From: Achromobacter sp. Bel
GTDB taxonomy: Bacteria > Pseudomonadota > Gammaproteobacteria > Burkholderiales > Burkholderiaceae_B
Assembly: GCF_012928505.1 (NCBI RefSeq)
Contig: NZ_JABBJN010000024.1
Coordinates: 1 to 64,000 of the forward strand
Length of the DNA stretch: 64,000 bases
Direction: 5' to 3'
This document shows positions 43,241 through 51,795 of the stretch, in pieces. The notes beneath the pieces are model-generated. The model was not told where the DNA came from, made no database searches, and worked only from the letters and a program-made list of their open reading frames with translations. The position numbers and the translations under genes were made by a program. Every line of letters starts with the position of its first letter. Position 1 is the stretch's first letter.

Positions 43241-45418
43241 TTGACAAAGCAGGTCGGACGGCGCGGCATGGCGGCGCAACAGGGGGCGCAACAGGGGGCG
43301 CAACAGGGGGCGCATTGGGGCGTACGTTGGGCCGCGCGCGGTTCGCTGGCGGCAGGCCTGGCGCAAGCGCTGGCGAACGGCGCCTGGGCGCAAGAGGCCG
43401 GCGCCACGCTGCCCCCCGTGGTCGTGACCGGCACGCGCCTGGGCATGGCGATTCTGGACACGCCGGCGTCGGTGGACGTGGTCGAGGGCGCGGCCATGCG
43501 CCGGGGGCAGCCCGGAATCAACCTGTCGGAGGGGTTGGCGGGCGTGCCGGGCCTGCAGATCCAGAACCGGCAGAATTATGCGCAGGACCTGCAGATATCC
43601 AGCCGTGGTTTTGGCGCCCGGTCCACCTTCGGCGTGCGCGGCGTGCGCCTCTATGTGGACGGCATCCCGGCCACCATGCCGGACGGGCAGGGGCAGACGT
43701 CCAACATAGACATCGGTTCGATCGACCGCGTCGAGGTGCTGCGCGGGCCGTTTTCCGCGCTGTACGGCAATTCATCGGGCGGCGTGATCCAGGTCTACAC
43801 CGAAGACGGGGCGCCGCCGCCCACGCTATCGGCAAGCGGTTGGAGCGGCAGCGACGGCACATGGCGCTATGGTGTGAAAGCCAGCGGCGGCGAGGCGGGC
43901 GGGCTGGACTACGTGCTGGACGTGTCCCGCTTCACGACCGATGGCTACCGCGACCACAGCGCGGCGCGCAAGAATCTGGCCAACGCCAAGCTTGGCCTGC
44001 AACTGGACGACGCCAGCCGCCTGACCATCGTGGTCAACAGCGTGGACCTGAAAGCGCAGGATCCGCTTGGCCTGACCTACCAGCAGTTCCAGGACGACCC
44101 ACGCAGTGCTCCGCTGGCCGAACAGTACGACACCCGCAAGACGGTGCGCCAGACGCAGGGCGGCGTGGTGTACGAACGGCAGGTCGATAGCCGCAATACC
44201 TTGCGCGTGATGGCGTATTACGGGCAGCGCGACACCACCCAGTACCAGTCGATTCCCCCGGCGGCGCAACTGGCGCCCACGCAGGCGGGCGGCGTCATCG
44301 ACCTGGCGCGCCAGTATGGCGGCGCGGATCTGCGCTGGACATCCGAGCTGGACTTGGCAGGCCGGCCGCTGACGCTGATCGGCGGATTCTCCTACGATTC
44401 CATGCGCGAAGACCGCAAGGGCTATCAGAATTTCACGGGCACGGGCGCCGATCAGCAACTGGGCGTGCAGGGCGCGCTGCGGCGCGACGAGACCAACACC
44501 GTCTACAACGCCGACCCCTATGTGCAGGCGTCATGGAAGGCGTCCGAGCGTTGGACGGTGGACGCCGGCCTGCGCTACAGCACGGTCCGCTTCGATTCCG
44601 ACGACCACTACCTCACCGCCGGCAATGGCGACGACAGCGGCGGTGCACGCTACCGCAAGGCGCTGCCGGTGGTTGCGCTGCGCTACGCGGCCAGCGCGGA
44701 TGTCAGCGTGTACGCCTCGTATGGGCGGGGCTTCGAGACGCCCACCCTGAATGAGATTTCGTACCGGCCCGGCGGCGTGCCGGGTTTGAATTTCGGCTTG
44801 GCGCCGTCGTTGAGCACCAATCTGGAAGCCGGCGTGAAGGCCCGCTTGGCAGGCGGTCTGGCGACGGCTGCCGTCTTTCACACGGGCACCGACAACGAGA
44901 TCGTGTCCGCCGGTAGCTCGGGCGGGCGCACCAGTTACCAGAACGCCGGGCGTACGCGGCGCGACGGGGTGGAGCTGGGATGGTCGGGGGAAATCGCACG
45001 CCACTGGCGCACGCAATTCGCCTATACGTGGCTGAACGCGCGGTACGCGGACGACGGCTCCGGAGACATCCGGGCCGGCAACAAGATCCCTGGCATCGCG
45101 CGGCAGGCGGTGTTTGCGTCTGTGGCCTGGGCGCCGCCCGAAGGCTGGCAGGCGTCGGTAGAAGGCCGCTACCTGAGCAAGATCTACGTCAACGATGCGA
45201 ACGATCAGGACGCGCCCGGCTACTTCGTGGCGGCGGTAAGCGGGGGCTATGTGAAGCGGCTGGGCGCGTGGGAATTGAATGCCTACGCGCGCGTGGACAA
45301 CCTGTTCGACCGGCGCTACGCCGGGTCCGTGATCGTCAACGAAAGCAACGGCCGCTACTACGAGCCCGCCGCCGGACGCAGCGTCGGCGTGGGCATCGGC
45401 GTGGCGTACCGGTTCTAG
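43241..45418 (+). CDS. TonB-dependent outer-membrane receptor
   Basis: 725 residues from a TTG at 43241 with GGGAGA 5 nt upstream. An ATG at codon 10 (43268) is the alternative. The N-terminus is unusual: an Ala/Gln/Gly tract (AAQQGAQQGAQQGAHWG) precedes the hydrophobic signal region ending in WAQEAG. TonB box region LPPVVVTGTRLG, plug with LAGVPGLQIQNRQNY, ISSRGFGARSTFGVRGVRLY, VEVLRGPFSALYGNSSGGV, then a barrel ending in VAYRF. No STN domain. It resembles receptors of the catecholate/dicitrate/cobalamin group, and the ligand is unknown. It is convergent with the NifQ-family gene, 12 bp apart. Confidence 0.88.
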   Translation: MTKQVGRRGMAAQQGAQQGAQQGAHWGVRWAARGSLAAGLAQALANGAWAQEAGATLPPVVVTGTRLGMAILDTPASVDVVEGAAMRRGQPGINLSEGLAGVPGLQIQNRQNYAQDLQISSRGFGARSTFGVRGVRLYVDGIPATMPDGQGQTSNIDIGSIDRVEVLRGPFSALYGNSSGGVIQVYTEDGAPPPTLSASGWSGSDGTWRYGVKASGGEAGGLDYVLDVSRFTTDGYRDHSAARKNLANAKLGLQLDDASRLTIVVNSVDLKAQDPLGLTYQQFQDDPRSAPLAEQYDTRKTVRQTQGGVVYERQVDSRNTLRVMAYYGQRDTTQYQSIPPAAQLAPTQAGGVIDLARQYGGADLRWTSELDLAGRPLTLIGGFSYDSMREDRKGYQNFTGTGADQQLGVQGALRRDETNTVYNADPYVQASWKASERWTVDAGLRYSTVRFDSDDHYLTAGNGDDSGGARYRKALPVVALRYAASADVSVYASYGRGFETPTLNEISYRPGGVPGLNFGLAPSLSTNLEAGVKARLAGGLATAAVFHTGTDNEIVSAGSSGGRTSYQNAGRTRRDGVELGWSGEIARHWRTQFAYTWLNARYADDGSGDIRAGNKIPGIARQAVFASVAWAPPEGWQASVEGRYLSKIYVNDANDQDAPGYFVAAVSGGYVKRLGAWELNAYARVDNLFDRRYAGSVIVNESNGRYYEPAAGRSVGVGIGVAYRF
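43274..43309 (+). repeat. Three tandem 12-bp repeats in the TonB receptor signal region
   Basis: The unit GCGCAACAGGGG occurs three times in a row and encodes the Ala-Gln-Gln-Gly tract. Copy-number change would keep the reading frame, so it would alter only the length of the n-region of the signal peptide. Confidence 0.8.
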
Positions 45419-45430
45419 CGCGGCACGCCG

Positions 45431-46060
45431 TCAGTCTGGCGCATCCGGATAGCAGACGCCGTAGTCTTCGCAAGCCGGACAACCGGGCGCGGCGGACGGC
45501 GGCAGGCCCGCGTGCTCACAGGCCGAATACGCCAGGAATTGCTTCCAGCGCAAGTTGCGCGTGTTGCGGATCACCAGGCCCGGGTAGTGGCGCGCCAGCA
45601 GGAAGGTCACGTCCTCGCGCCCCGACAAGCCCAGGTCGCGCCATAGATGGTCGGGCCGCAGGCAGGCGTGCACCAGCACGCCGGTGACCCAGGGCGTGGT
45701 GTCGTGTTCGGGGGCGCGGTACGCCTCCAACAGCACGCGCAGCAGCAGGGTGAAGCCGGGCTGGGGATCGCCCCGGCCCCGCGCGGCATACCCTGCGGCT
45801 TGCTCGCGCAACGCGGCCAGCCGCGCATCGTCCGATGCCAGGGCGCCGGGAAACAGGTGATGGAGCAACTGTTGCAGCTCGTTGGGGCAGAGGCCGCTGC
45901 GCGCCAGGTCCTGGTGCGCGAGGCTGGTGCCGATCACGGTGGCGAAAAAGCCGGCATCGGGATGGCCGGGCGGCGCGTGATGCAGCAGGGCGCGGGCAAA
46001 CCGTTGGGCCGGCGCGGAGAAATCCGCCAAGGCGGGGGGAGGGGTCAGCACGGCGTCCAT
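45431..46060 (-). CDS. nifQ: NifQ-family molybdenum protein with one motif Cys changed to Ser
   Basis: 209 residues from the ATG at 46060. A TTG ten codons earlier (46090) is an alternative, and neither has a clear ribosome site. NifQ supplies molybdenum for FeMo-cofactor assembly. Matching features are LAHQDLARSGLCPNELQQLL, HACLRPDHLWRDLGLSGRED, LLARHYPGLVIRNTRNLRWK and a Cys-rich C-terminus. The usual C-x4-C-x2-C-x5-C motif appears as S-AAPG-C-PA-C-EDYGV-C, with Ser 189 (codon TCC) at the first position. No other nif gene is in the window. A ModE-like box lies immediately upstream (46102-46129). Convergent with a TonB receptor. Confidence 0.85.
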   Translation of the reverse strand: MDAVLTPPPALADFSAPAQRFARALLHHAPPGHPDAGFFATVIGTSLAHQDLARSGLCPNELQQLLHHLFPGALASDDARLAALREQAAGYAARGRGDPQPGFTLLLRVLLEAYRAPEHDTTPWVTGVLVHACLRPDHLWRDLGLSGREDVTFLLARHYPGLVIRNTRNLRWKQFLAYSACEHAGLPPSAAPGCPACEDYGVCYPDAPD

Positions 46061-46101
46061 GGGCGTGTGGCGGTCGCTAGATTCGTTCAAATGTTAATGA
46101 A

Positions 46102-46129
46102 ATCGCTATATTGCGGAATATATAACGAA
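46102..46129. promoter_or_regulatory. ModE (molybdate-responsive regulator) box upstream of nifQ
   Basis: ATCGCTATATT, six bases, TATATAACGAA. The ModE consensus I recall is ATCGCTATATA-N6-TATATAACGAT, so only the last base of each arm differs (20 of 22) and the spacing is exact. The site lies 42 bp upstream of the nifQ ATG at 46060 and 113 bp upstream of the divergent ankyrin gene. Its inner part is also a perfect dyad, TATATT-GCGG-AATATA. ModE-molybdate normally represses molybdate uptake genes and regulates molybdoenzyme genes. No modE gene is in the window. Confidence 0.8.
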
Positions 46130-46140
46130 AGGGGGTCGAA

Positions 46141-46157
46141 ATTCCGTGATGCGGAAT
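46141..46157. promoter_or_regulatory. Inverted repeat ATTCCG-TGATG-CGGAAT
   Basis: A perfect 6-bp inverted repeat with a 5-bp spacer, 12 bp beyond the ModE box in the nifQ/ankyrin intergenic region. It may be an operator for the ankyrin gene. No protein can be named. Confidence 0.3.
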
Positions 46158-46241
46158 AAATACGCCTCAGGATTTACCCGCGAGCGGGGCGCGGCCCGGG
46201 GGTATGATCGGTGTCCCTGATTTCCTGGGTTTGCCCTCCGC

Positions 46242-48755
46242 ATGTCGCGCAACTTCCGTCCCGCAGTCTCCCGAATGACCGGCGCCATCCTGCTGGCGCT
46301 GGCTGGCCTGGCGGTTACGCCGCCGCCGGTCGCGGCGTCCGATATCGGCGCCGCCATCGAGTCCATCCGCCTGTCGCGCTATCCGTTGCGCGAGCCTGAG
46401 CGGCGCGTCTGGGGCACCGAGAACGTGCGCGATGCGCTGCTGGTCGGCCAAATGGAGAACCGCCTGTACCTGTACCGCTACGTGCGGGGCACGGGCAAGG
46501 AATTCCACCTGGACTTCCGTTCCCGGCCCCTGGTGATCGACCCCGCCGCGTGGAAGGCGTCGCGCGAAGAGAATGTGGCGGTCAGGGCGCCGCGCAACGA
46601 CGAGACCCTGTATTGGGTAGGCTACACCTACAACGACGCGGATGCCTCGCGGTCCGACGGATTCCTGGTGGATGCGGCGGGCAACGTGGCAACGGTCCGC
46701 GCGGACGCCTACCTTGCCATCGTGACCGCCAACCCGCCGTGGGACGAGGCGCGCAAGGCGCAGGCCCTGGCCACGCTGCAGCAGGTGCTCACGAACTACC
46801 CTGGTCGACTGAAGGCGTTCCCGGTCACGGTGCGCTTCGAGCATCAGGCGCCGGTGGATGTGACGGCCACGTTCCGCACGCTGCATCAGGTCGCGCGCGC
46901 CATCCCGCGCGCCAAGAGCGCGGAGTTCGCCCGCGCGCTGGCAGACCTGCGCCGCTTCGTGATGGAGCAGGATTTTCGCGAGATCGATCCGGGCGGCAAG
47001 GATCCCGAGATGCTGACGGCATTGAACGACTATGGCTTCTGGCTGACCGAATCGGGCGACGCCGTGCAGGCTGACCGCGTCTTGAGCGACGTGCTGCGGC
47101 GCGACCCTGCGCGCACCGCAGCCTACCTGAACCGGGCGGACGCGCGCTGGGCGCAGAGCGCGAAGGCCGGTGACAGGCGCGGCTACTTCGAGACGTTGGC
47201 ACGCGAGGACTATCGCCTGTATTGCACCCAGCGCCTGGCGGCCAAGGAGCCGATCCCCGGCAATATCGCCAGCCGCATCAGTGCCGCCTTGAACGAGAAA
47301 ACGCTGGACGCGGCGGTCTGCCGGCCGCGGCTGGCCATCTTCAAGGCGATTCGGGCGGATGACGTGGACGCGGTGCGCGCCGAGTTGGCGCGCGGGCAAG
47401 ACCCCAACGGCGTGAACGAGAACGGCACGTCGGCGCTGGCCGTGGCGGTGTCGGCCAAGCAGCTGGAGATCGTGCAGGTCCTGCTGGCGGCGGGCGCACG
47501 CGCGGACGGCCCCAACAACGGGTTCGTGCTGCTGGCCAGTGCCTTGCCGGACGCCAAGGACACGCGTCCTGCGGCGGAGCGCTATGCGCTGGCCGATGCC
47601 CTGATCGGGGCGGGCGCGCCGGTGAATGCCGTCGACTACAACGGCACGCCGTTGCTGGTGCGGCGCATTTCGTACTACAGCGAAGACAAGGACAGCCTGG
47701 CGTATCTGCTGGCCAAGGGCGCAAACCCGAACGCGCGCGAAAAGGACGGCCGCTCTGCGCTGCACGCCGCCATGGGTTCGCCCAGCCGTTTCTGGTTCGC
47801 CGAGCAGTTGCTGGCCAAGGGCGCGGACATCAACGCGGCCTATGTCCGGATGGTCTACGGCAACCGCGGCATGTGGGAAACGCCTTTGCTGGAAGCGCTG
47901 CGCGAATCGAACAGCGGCGAGTTGACGCCGACGGCGGTGTTTCCGGTCTCGGAACGCGTGACCTTCGCCTTGGCGCACGGGGCGGACGCGGCGGTGGGCG
48001 GCTATAGCGCCAGCAAGACGCCCGAACGCAACGGCCTGAACGAAGCCTTCAGCCTGGCGGCGCGCACCCTGCAGCCGGCGCTGGTGGATCAGTTGGCGCA
48101 AGCCGCCGGCCAGCCGCGGCTGCCGTTGACGCCGGAATCGCTATCCAGCTTGCTCAGCGTGTGGAATCAGGTGGAGATCCGCGCGGGCACCAAGCAGAAC
48201 GGCTCCGAATGGGACGGCCAGCGCGCCAGGCTGCGCGCCACCGCCGACCGCCTGCTGGCGGCCGGCGTGCCGTTGACGCGCGCGGACGACGCCACGGGTG
48301 TCACCTACAACAACATTGCGCCGCTCAGTTTGCCGTGGCTGCCCGATGACCTGTATCGGGAGTGGCTGGAGAAGGGCGCCGACGCCTCGGACCGGACCGA
48401 CAAGAGCGTGCGCATCGACGGGGTGGCGGATGCCGACGCCTTGCCGCTGGTGATCATGCTGCGCCTGGGCAAGGAAGCCAAGGCGAAGATGTTGCTGGAA
48501 CATGACGCCGGGTTGTACCGCACGCCGTGGCGTTGCGGCATGGCGGTGGCCGATGTGCTGGCGTGGCAGCTGGACGACGGCGGGCCGCTCAGCCCGACGG
48601 GCGCGCGGGCCGTGAAACAGGTACTGGACGGCGCGGCGGCCGCAGCCAGTTGCGATCTGAACCAGGTCTCGCGCGTGCAGCCGCACGTCGGCGTGTCGGC
48701 CAACGATTTGATCAGGCAGGTGGGTGTGGCCTTGACGGTGACCGCGCCGAAGTAG
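46242..48755 (+). CDS. Exported ankyrin-repeat protein, 837 aa
   Basis: Signal peptide in residues 1-32 (MTGAILLALAGLAVTPPPVAAS after a basic start). Residues 33-250 form an unrecognised domain with GRLKAFPVTVRF. A short helical repeat region with TPR-like sequence follows (DYGFWLTESGDAVQADRVLS, RTAAYLNRADARWAQS). Ankyrin repeats run from about residue 365 to 540: AIRADDVDAVRAELARGQDP, GTSALAVAVSAKQLEIVQVL, AYLLAKGANPNAREKDGRSA, EQLLAKGADINAA. The last 250 residues contain further degenerate repeats. Periplasmic protein-interaction scaffold by architecture. Divergent from nifQ and followed by a strong terminator. Confidence 0.85.
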   Translation: MSRNFRPAVSRMTGAILLALAGLAVTPPPVAASDIGAAIESIRLSRYPLREPERRVWGTENVRDALLVGQMENRLYLYRYVRGTGKEFHLDFRSRPLVIDPAAWKASREENVAVRAPRNDETLYWVGYTYNDADASRSDGFLVDAAGNVATVRADAYLAIVTANPPWDEARKAQALATLQQVLTNYPGRLKAFPVTVRFEHQAPVDVTATFRTLHQVARAIPRAKSAEFARALADLRRFVMEQDFREIDPGGKDPEMLTALNDYGFWLTESGDAVQADRVLSDVLRRDPARTAAYLNRADARWAQSAKAGDRRGYFETLAREDYRLYCTQRLAAKEPIPGNIASRISAALNEKTLDAAVCRPRLAIFKAIRADDVDAVRAELARGQDPNGVNENGTSALAVAVSAKQLEIVQVLLAAGARADGPNNGFVLLASALPDAKDTRPAAERYALADALIGAGAPVNAVDYNGTPLLVRRISYYSEDKDSLAYLLAKGANPNAREKDGRSALHAAMGSPSRFWFAEQLLAKGADINAAYVRMVYGNRGMWETPLLEALRESNSGELTPTAVFPVSERVTFALAHGADAAVGGYSASKTPERNGLNEAFSLAARTLQPALVDQLAQAAGQPRLPLTPESLSSLLSVWNQVEIRAGTKQNGSEWDGQRARLRATADRLLAAGVPLTRADDATGVTYNNIAPLSLPWLPDDLYREWLEKGADASDRTDKSVRIDGVADADALPLVIMLRLGKEAKAKMLLEHDAGLYRTPWRCGMAVADVLAWQLDDGGPLSPTGARAVKQVLDGAAAAASCDLNQVSRVQPHVGVSANDLIRQVGVALTVTAPK

Positions 48756-48795
48756 GTCTGCAAGCCCCTTCGTTGGGTATGCAAGCCCCGCAACG

Positions 48796-48828
48796 TAAAA
48801 CAGGCGCCCGAAGGCGCCTGTTTTTTTT
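48796..48828. terminator. Intrinsic terminator between the ankyrin gene and cyoD
   Basis: AACAGGCGCC, loop CGAA, GGCGCCTGTT followed by a run of eight T on the + strand. The opposite strand has a shorter T tract, so it may also end the cyo transcript. Confidence 0.9.
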
Positions 48829-48848
48829 GCTTCAACGGCAAGCCGTCA

Positions 48849-49199
48849 TTACATGGCGTGGCCCATGTTGACGTTCATGTTGTACAGCACCCATGCCGAA
48901 CCGCCGACGATGATGGCGATGATCATCACGGTGAAGACGAATGCGGCCAGGTTGTCGCGGGCCGATTTCGACGCGCCCATGTGCAGGAAGTACACCAGCT
49001 GCACCAGCAGCTGGAGCACGCACAGGGCCACCACGCCGATGATGGTGACGGTGTGGGACAGCGCGCCGTGCATCACCAGGCCGAACGAGCCGAAGGTGAG
49101 CAAGAGCGAGAGCACGAAACCGATGATGTAGGACTTCAGGCTGCCGTGGTCGGCGGCGTGATCGTCGTGGCCGTGTGCGGCCGCAGCGGAGTGCGACAT
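48849..49199 (-). CDS. cyoD: Cytochrome bo quinol oxidase subunit IV
   Basis: 116 residues from the ATG at 49199, whose first base is the last base of the cyoC stop (TGATG). Three transmembrane helices follow a His-rich cytoplasmic start (HGHDDHAADHG): SYIIGFVLSLLLTFGSFGLV, HTVTIIGVVALCVLQLLVQL and AFVFTVMIIAIIVGGSAWVL. The CyoD signature HMGASKSARDN lies between helices 2 and 3. Last gene of cyoABCD. No cyoE (haem O synthase) follows, since a terminator and the ankyrin gene do. Confidence 0.95.
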   Translation of the reverse strand: MSHSAAAAHGHDDHAADHGSLKSYIIGFVLSLLLTFGSFGLVMHGALSHTVTIIGVVALCVLQLLVQLVYFLHMGASKSARDNLAAFVFTVMIIAIIVGGSAWVLYNMNVNMGHAM

Positions 49200-49813
49200 C
49201 AGATGGCTCCCATAAGATAGACGAAGGTGAAGACGCAGATCCAGACGATGTCCAGGAAGTGCCAGAACAGGCTCAGGCACGCCAGGCGACGCTTGTTGAT
49301 CGAGTCCAGGCCATGGCGGCGGATCATGTCCAGCAGGACGATGATCCAGATCAGGCCGAAGGTGACGTGCAGGCCGTGCGTACCGATCAGCGTGAAGAAC
49401 GCGGACAGGTAAGCGCTGCGGCCCGGGCCGGCGCCTTCCGTGATCAGGTGATGGAATTCCCAGACTTCCATCGCGATGAAGCCCGCGCCGAACAGGAACG
49501 TCACCATCAACCAGCCCATGGCGCGGGACTTGTTGTTGGCGTGCACGTTCAGGTTGGCCATCCCGAAGGTGAAGCTCGAGAACAGCAGCAACAGCGTTTC
49601 GACCAGGACGAACTTCAGGTCGAACAGTTCCTTGCCCGTGGGGCCGCCCGCGGTGGCGTTGGACAACACCGCGAACGTGGCGAACAGCACCGAAAAGATC
49701 AGCAAGTCGCTCATCAGATAGACCCAGAAACCGAAAACGGTCTTGGATCCATCGTCATGATGCGCGTGATCGTCGTGACCCGCGTGGGGGTGAGTGGCTA
49801 CGGCTTGAATCAT
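49199..49813 (-). CDS. cyoC: Cytochrome bo quinol oxidase subunit III
   Basis: 204 residues with five transmembrane helices and a His-rich N-terminus ([16 protein letters not shown]). [20 protein letters not shown] is the typical start of CyoC, followed by [35 protein letters not shown]-type segment, and [20 protein letters not shown] at the end. It starts 3 bp after the cyoB stop and shares the TGATG junction with cyoD. It is an integral part of the proton-pumping ubiquinol oxidase. Confidence 0.96.
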   Translation of the reverse strand: MIQAVATHPHAGHDDHAHHDDGSKTVFGFWVYLMSDLLIFSVLFATFAVLSNATAGGPTGKELFDLKFVLVETLLLLFSSFTFGMANLNVHANNKSRAMGWLMVTFLFGAGFIAMEVWEFHHLITEGAGPGRSAYLSAFFTLIGTHGLHVTFGLIWIIVLLDMIRRHGLDSINKRRLACLSLFWHFLDIVWICVFTFVYLMGAI

Positions 49814-49816
49814 GGC

Positions 49817-51793
49817 TCAGGCGGCCTTCTGCATTTTTTCAAAGTGGGCGTTTTCGATGCGTTCGACTTCCGCGGCCGGGACCCAGTAATCGACGTCGCG
49901 GTCATAGGCACGGGCAATGAACGAACCGACCATGCCGACGAAACCGGCGATGGCAAGCCACCAGATGTGCCAGATCAGCGCAAAGCACATCACCAGGCCG
50001 AACAGGCCGATGTACACGCCGGCGCCGGTGTTCTTCGGCATGTGGATGTCTTCGTACTTGGCCGGGCGCTTGTAGGCCTTGCCGCTTTGCTTGTCTTCCC
50101 AGAACTGGTCCAGCTCTTCAACGTGAGGAACGTGGGCGAAGTTGTAGAAAGGAGCCGGCGACGAGATCGCCCATTCCAGGGTGCGGCCATCCCAGGGATC
50201 GCCGGTGACGTCCTGGTTTTGCTTGCGCTGGCGGACCGACACGAACACTTGTTGCAGCAGGAACCAGATGCCCAGCATGATCAGCGCGGCGCCAGCCAGC
50301 GCGACCAGCAGGTAAGGCTGCCATTCGGGGTTGTCGTAGTGGTTCAGGCGACGCGTCATGCCCTTGAAGCCCAGGATGTACAGGGGCATGAAGGCCATGA
50401 AGAAACCGACGAACCAGCAGTAGAACGAGTAGCGGCCCAGGCGCTCATTCAGCGTGAAGCCGAACGCCTTGGGGAACCAGTAGGTCATGCCCGCGATACA
50501 ACCGAACACCACGCCACCGATGATGGTGTTGTGGAAGTGGGCGATCAGGAACAAGCTGTTGTGCAGCACGAAGGACACGCCGGGGATGGCCAGCATCACG
50601 CCGGTCATGCCGCCGATGACGAAGACGATCATGAAGCCCAGCGTCCACAGCACCGGCGTCGTGATGCGCAGGCGGCCGCGGTAGATGGTGAACAGCCAGT
50701 TGAAGATCTTGGCCCCGGTCGGGATCGAGATGATCATTGTCGCAATGCCGAAGAAGGCATTGACGTTGGCTCCCGCGCCCATCGTGAAGAAGTGGTGCAG
50801 CCAGACCAGGAACGACAGCACGCCGATGGCGGCCGTGGCGTAGACCATGGACTTGTAGCCGAACAGCGTCTTGCGGGCAAAGGTGGCAACCACTTCCGAA
50901 TACACGCCAAACGCCGGCAGCACCAGGATGTAGACCTCGGGGTGGCCCCAGATCCAGATCAGGTTCACGTACATCATGACGTTGCCGCCCATGTCGTTCG
51001 TGAAGAAGTGCGTGCCCAGGTAGCGGTCGGCGGTCAGGAGCGCCAGCGTTGCGGCCAGGACGGGGAAGGCGGCGACGATCAGCACGTTGGTGACCAGCGA
51101 GGTCCACGTGAAAATCGGCATCTTCATCAGGCTCATGCCCGGTGCGCGCATGCGCAGGATGGTCACGATGAAGTTGATGCCGCTAAGCGTTGTGCCCAGC
51201 CCGGATATCTGGAGCGCCCAGATGTAGTAGTCCACACCGACGCTTGGGCTGTAGTCCAGCCCGGACAAGGGCGGATAGGCGAGCCAGCCGGTCGCGGCGA
51301 ATTCGCCCACGAACAGCGAGATCATCATCAGCGCGACGCCAGCGCCGAACAGCCAGAAGCTCAGCGAGTTCAGGAACGGGTAGGCCACGTCGCGGGCGCC
51401 GATCTGCAGCGGCACCACGATGTTCATCAGCCCGGTGATGAAGGGCATCGCCATGAAGAAAATCATGATGACGCCGTGGGCGGTGAAGATCTGGTCGTAG
51501 TGGTGGGGTGGCAGGAAGCCCGCGGAGTCGGCGGACGCGACCGCCAACTGGGTACGCATCATGATGGCGTCGGCAAAGCCGCGCAGCAGCATGATCAGCG
51601 CGACGATGATGTACATCACGCCGATGCGCTTGTGGTCGACGGAGGTCAGCCATTCCGTCCAGAGGTACTTCCACTTGCCGAAGTAAGTGACTGCGCCGAA
51701 GACCGCTAGGCCTCCCAGGCACACGGCGGCCAGCGTAACCATGACGATAGGTTCATGGTACGGAATGGCCTCGAGGGTGAGTTTCCCGAGCAT
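49817..51793 (-). CDS. cyoB: Cytochrome bo quinol oxidase subunit I
   Basis: 658 residues, the catalytic haem-copper subunit with about 15 transmembrane helices. Hallmarks: [34 protein letters not shown] (low-spin haem His), [20 protein letters not shown] with the CuB His and crosslinked Tyr, [12 protein letters not shown] with the paired CuB His residues, and [13 protein letters not shown] with the haem His pair. It oxidises ubiquinol, reduces O2 to water and pumps protons in the inner membrane. Spacing to cyoA is 2 bp and to cyoC 3 bp. Confidence 0.98.
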   Translation of the reverse strand: MLGKLTLEAIPYHEPIVMVTLAAVCLGGLAVFGAVTYFGKWKYLWTEWLTSVDHKRIGVMYIIVALIMLLRGFADAIMMRTQLAVASADSAGFLPPHHYDQIFTAHGVIMIFFMAMPFITGLMNIVVPLQIGARDVAYPFLNSLSFWLFGAGVALMMISLFVGEFAATGWLAYPPLSGLDYSPSVGVDYYIWALQISGLGTTLSGINFIVTILRMRAPGMSLMKMPIFTWTSLVTNVLIVAAFPVLAATLALLTADRYLGTHFFTNDMGGNVMMYVNLIWIWGHPEVYILVLPAFGVYSEVVATFARKTLFGYKSMVYATAAIGVLSFLVWLHHFFTMGAGANVNAFFGIATMIISIPTGAKIFNWLFTIYRGRLRITTPVLWTLGFMIVFVIGGMTGVMLAIPGVSFVLHNSLFLIAHFHNTIIGGVVFGCIAGMTYWFPKAFGFTLNERLGRYSFYCWFVGFFMAFMPLYILGFKGMTRRLNHYDNPEWQPYLLVALAGAALIMLGIWFLLQQVFVSVRQRKQNQDVTGDPWDGRTLEWAISSPAPFYNFAHVPHVEELDQFWEDKQSGKAYKRPAKYEDIHMPKNTGAGVYIGLFGLVMCFALIWHIWWLAIAGFVGMVGSFIARAYDRDVDYWVPAAEVERIENAHFEKMQKAA

Positions 51794-51795
51794 TG

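Noticed and set aside
43274-43309. Phase-variation switch by slipped-strand mispairing
   Set aside because: The unit is 12 bp, so gain or loss keeps the reading frame and cannot switch the gene off.
45431-46060. Ferric-siderophore reductase (FhuF-like) as identity of the Cys-rich gene next to the TonB receptor
   Set aside because: The Cys motif spacing together with HLWRDLGL and NLRWKQF fits NifQ, and the FhuF C-C-x10-C-x2-C pattern is absent.
49175-51709. 844-codon open frame antisense to cyoB and cyoC
   Set aside because: His/Asp/Gln-rich shadow composition with no domains, opposite strongly conserved oxidase genes.
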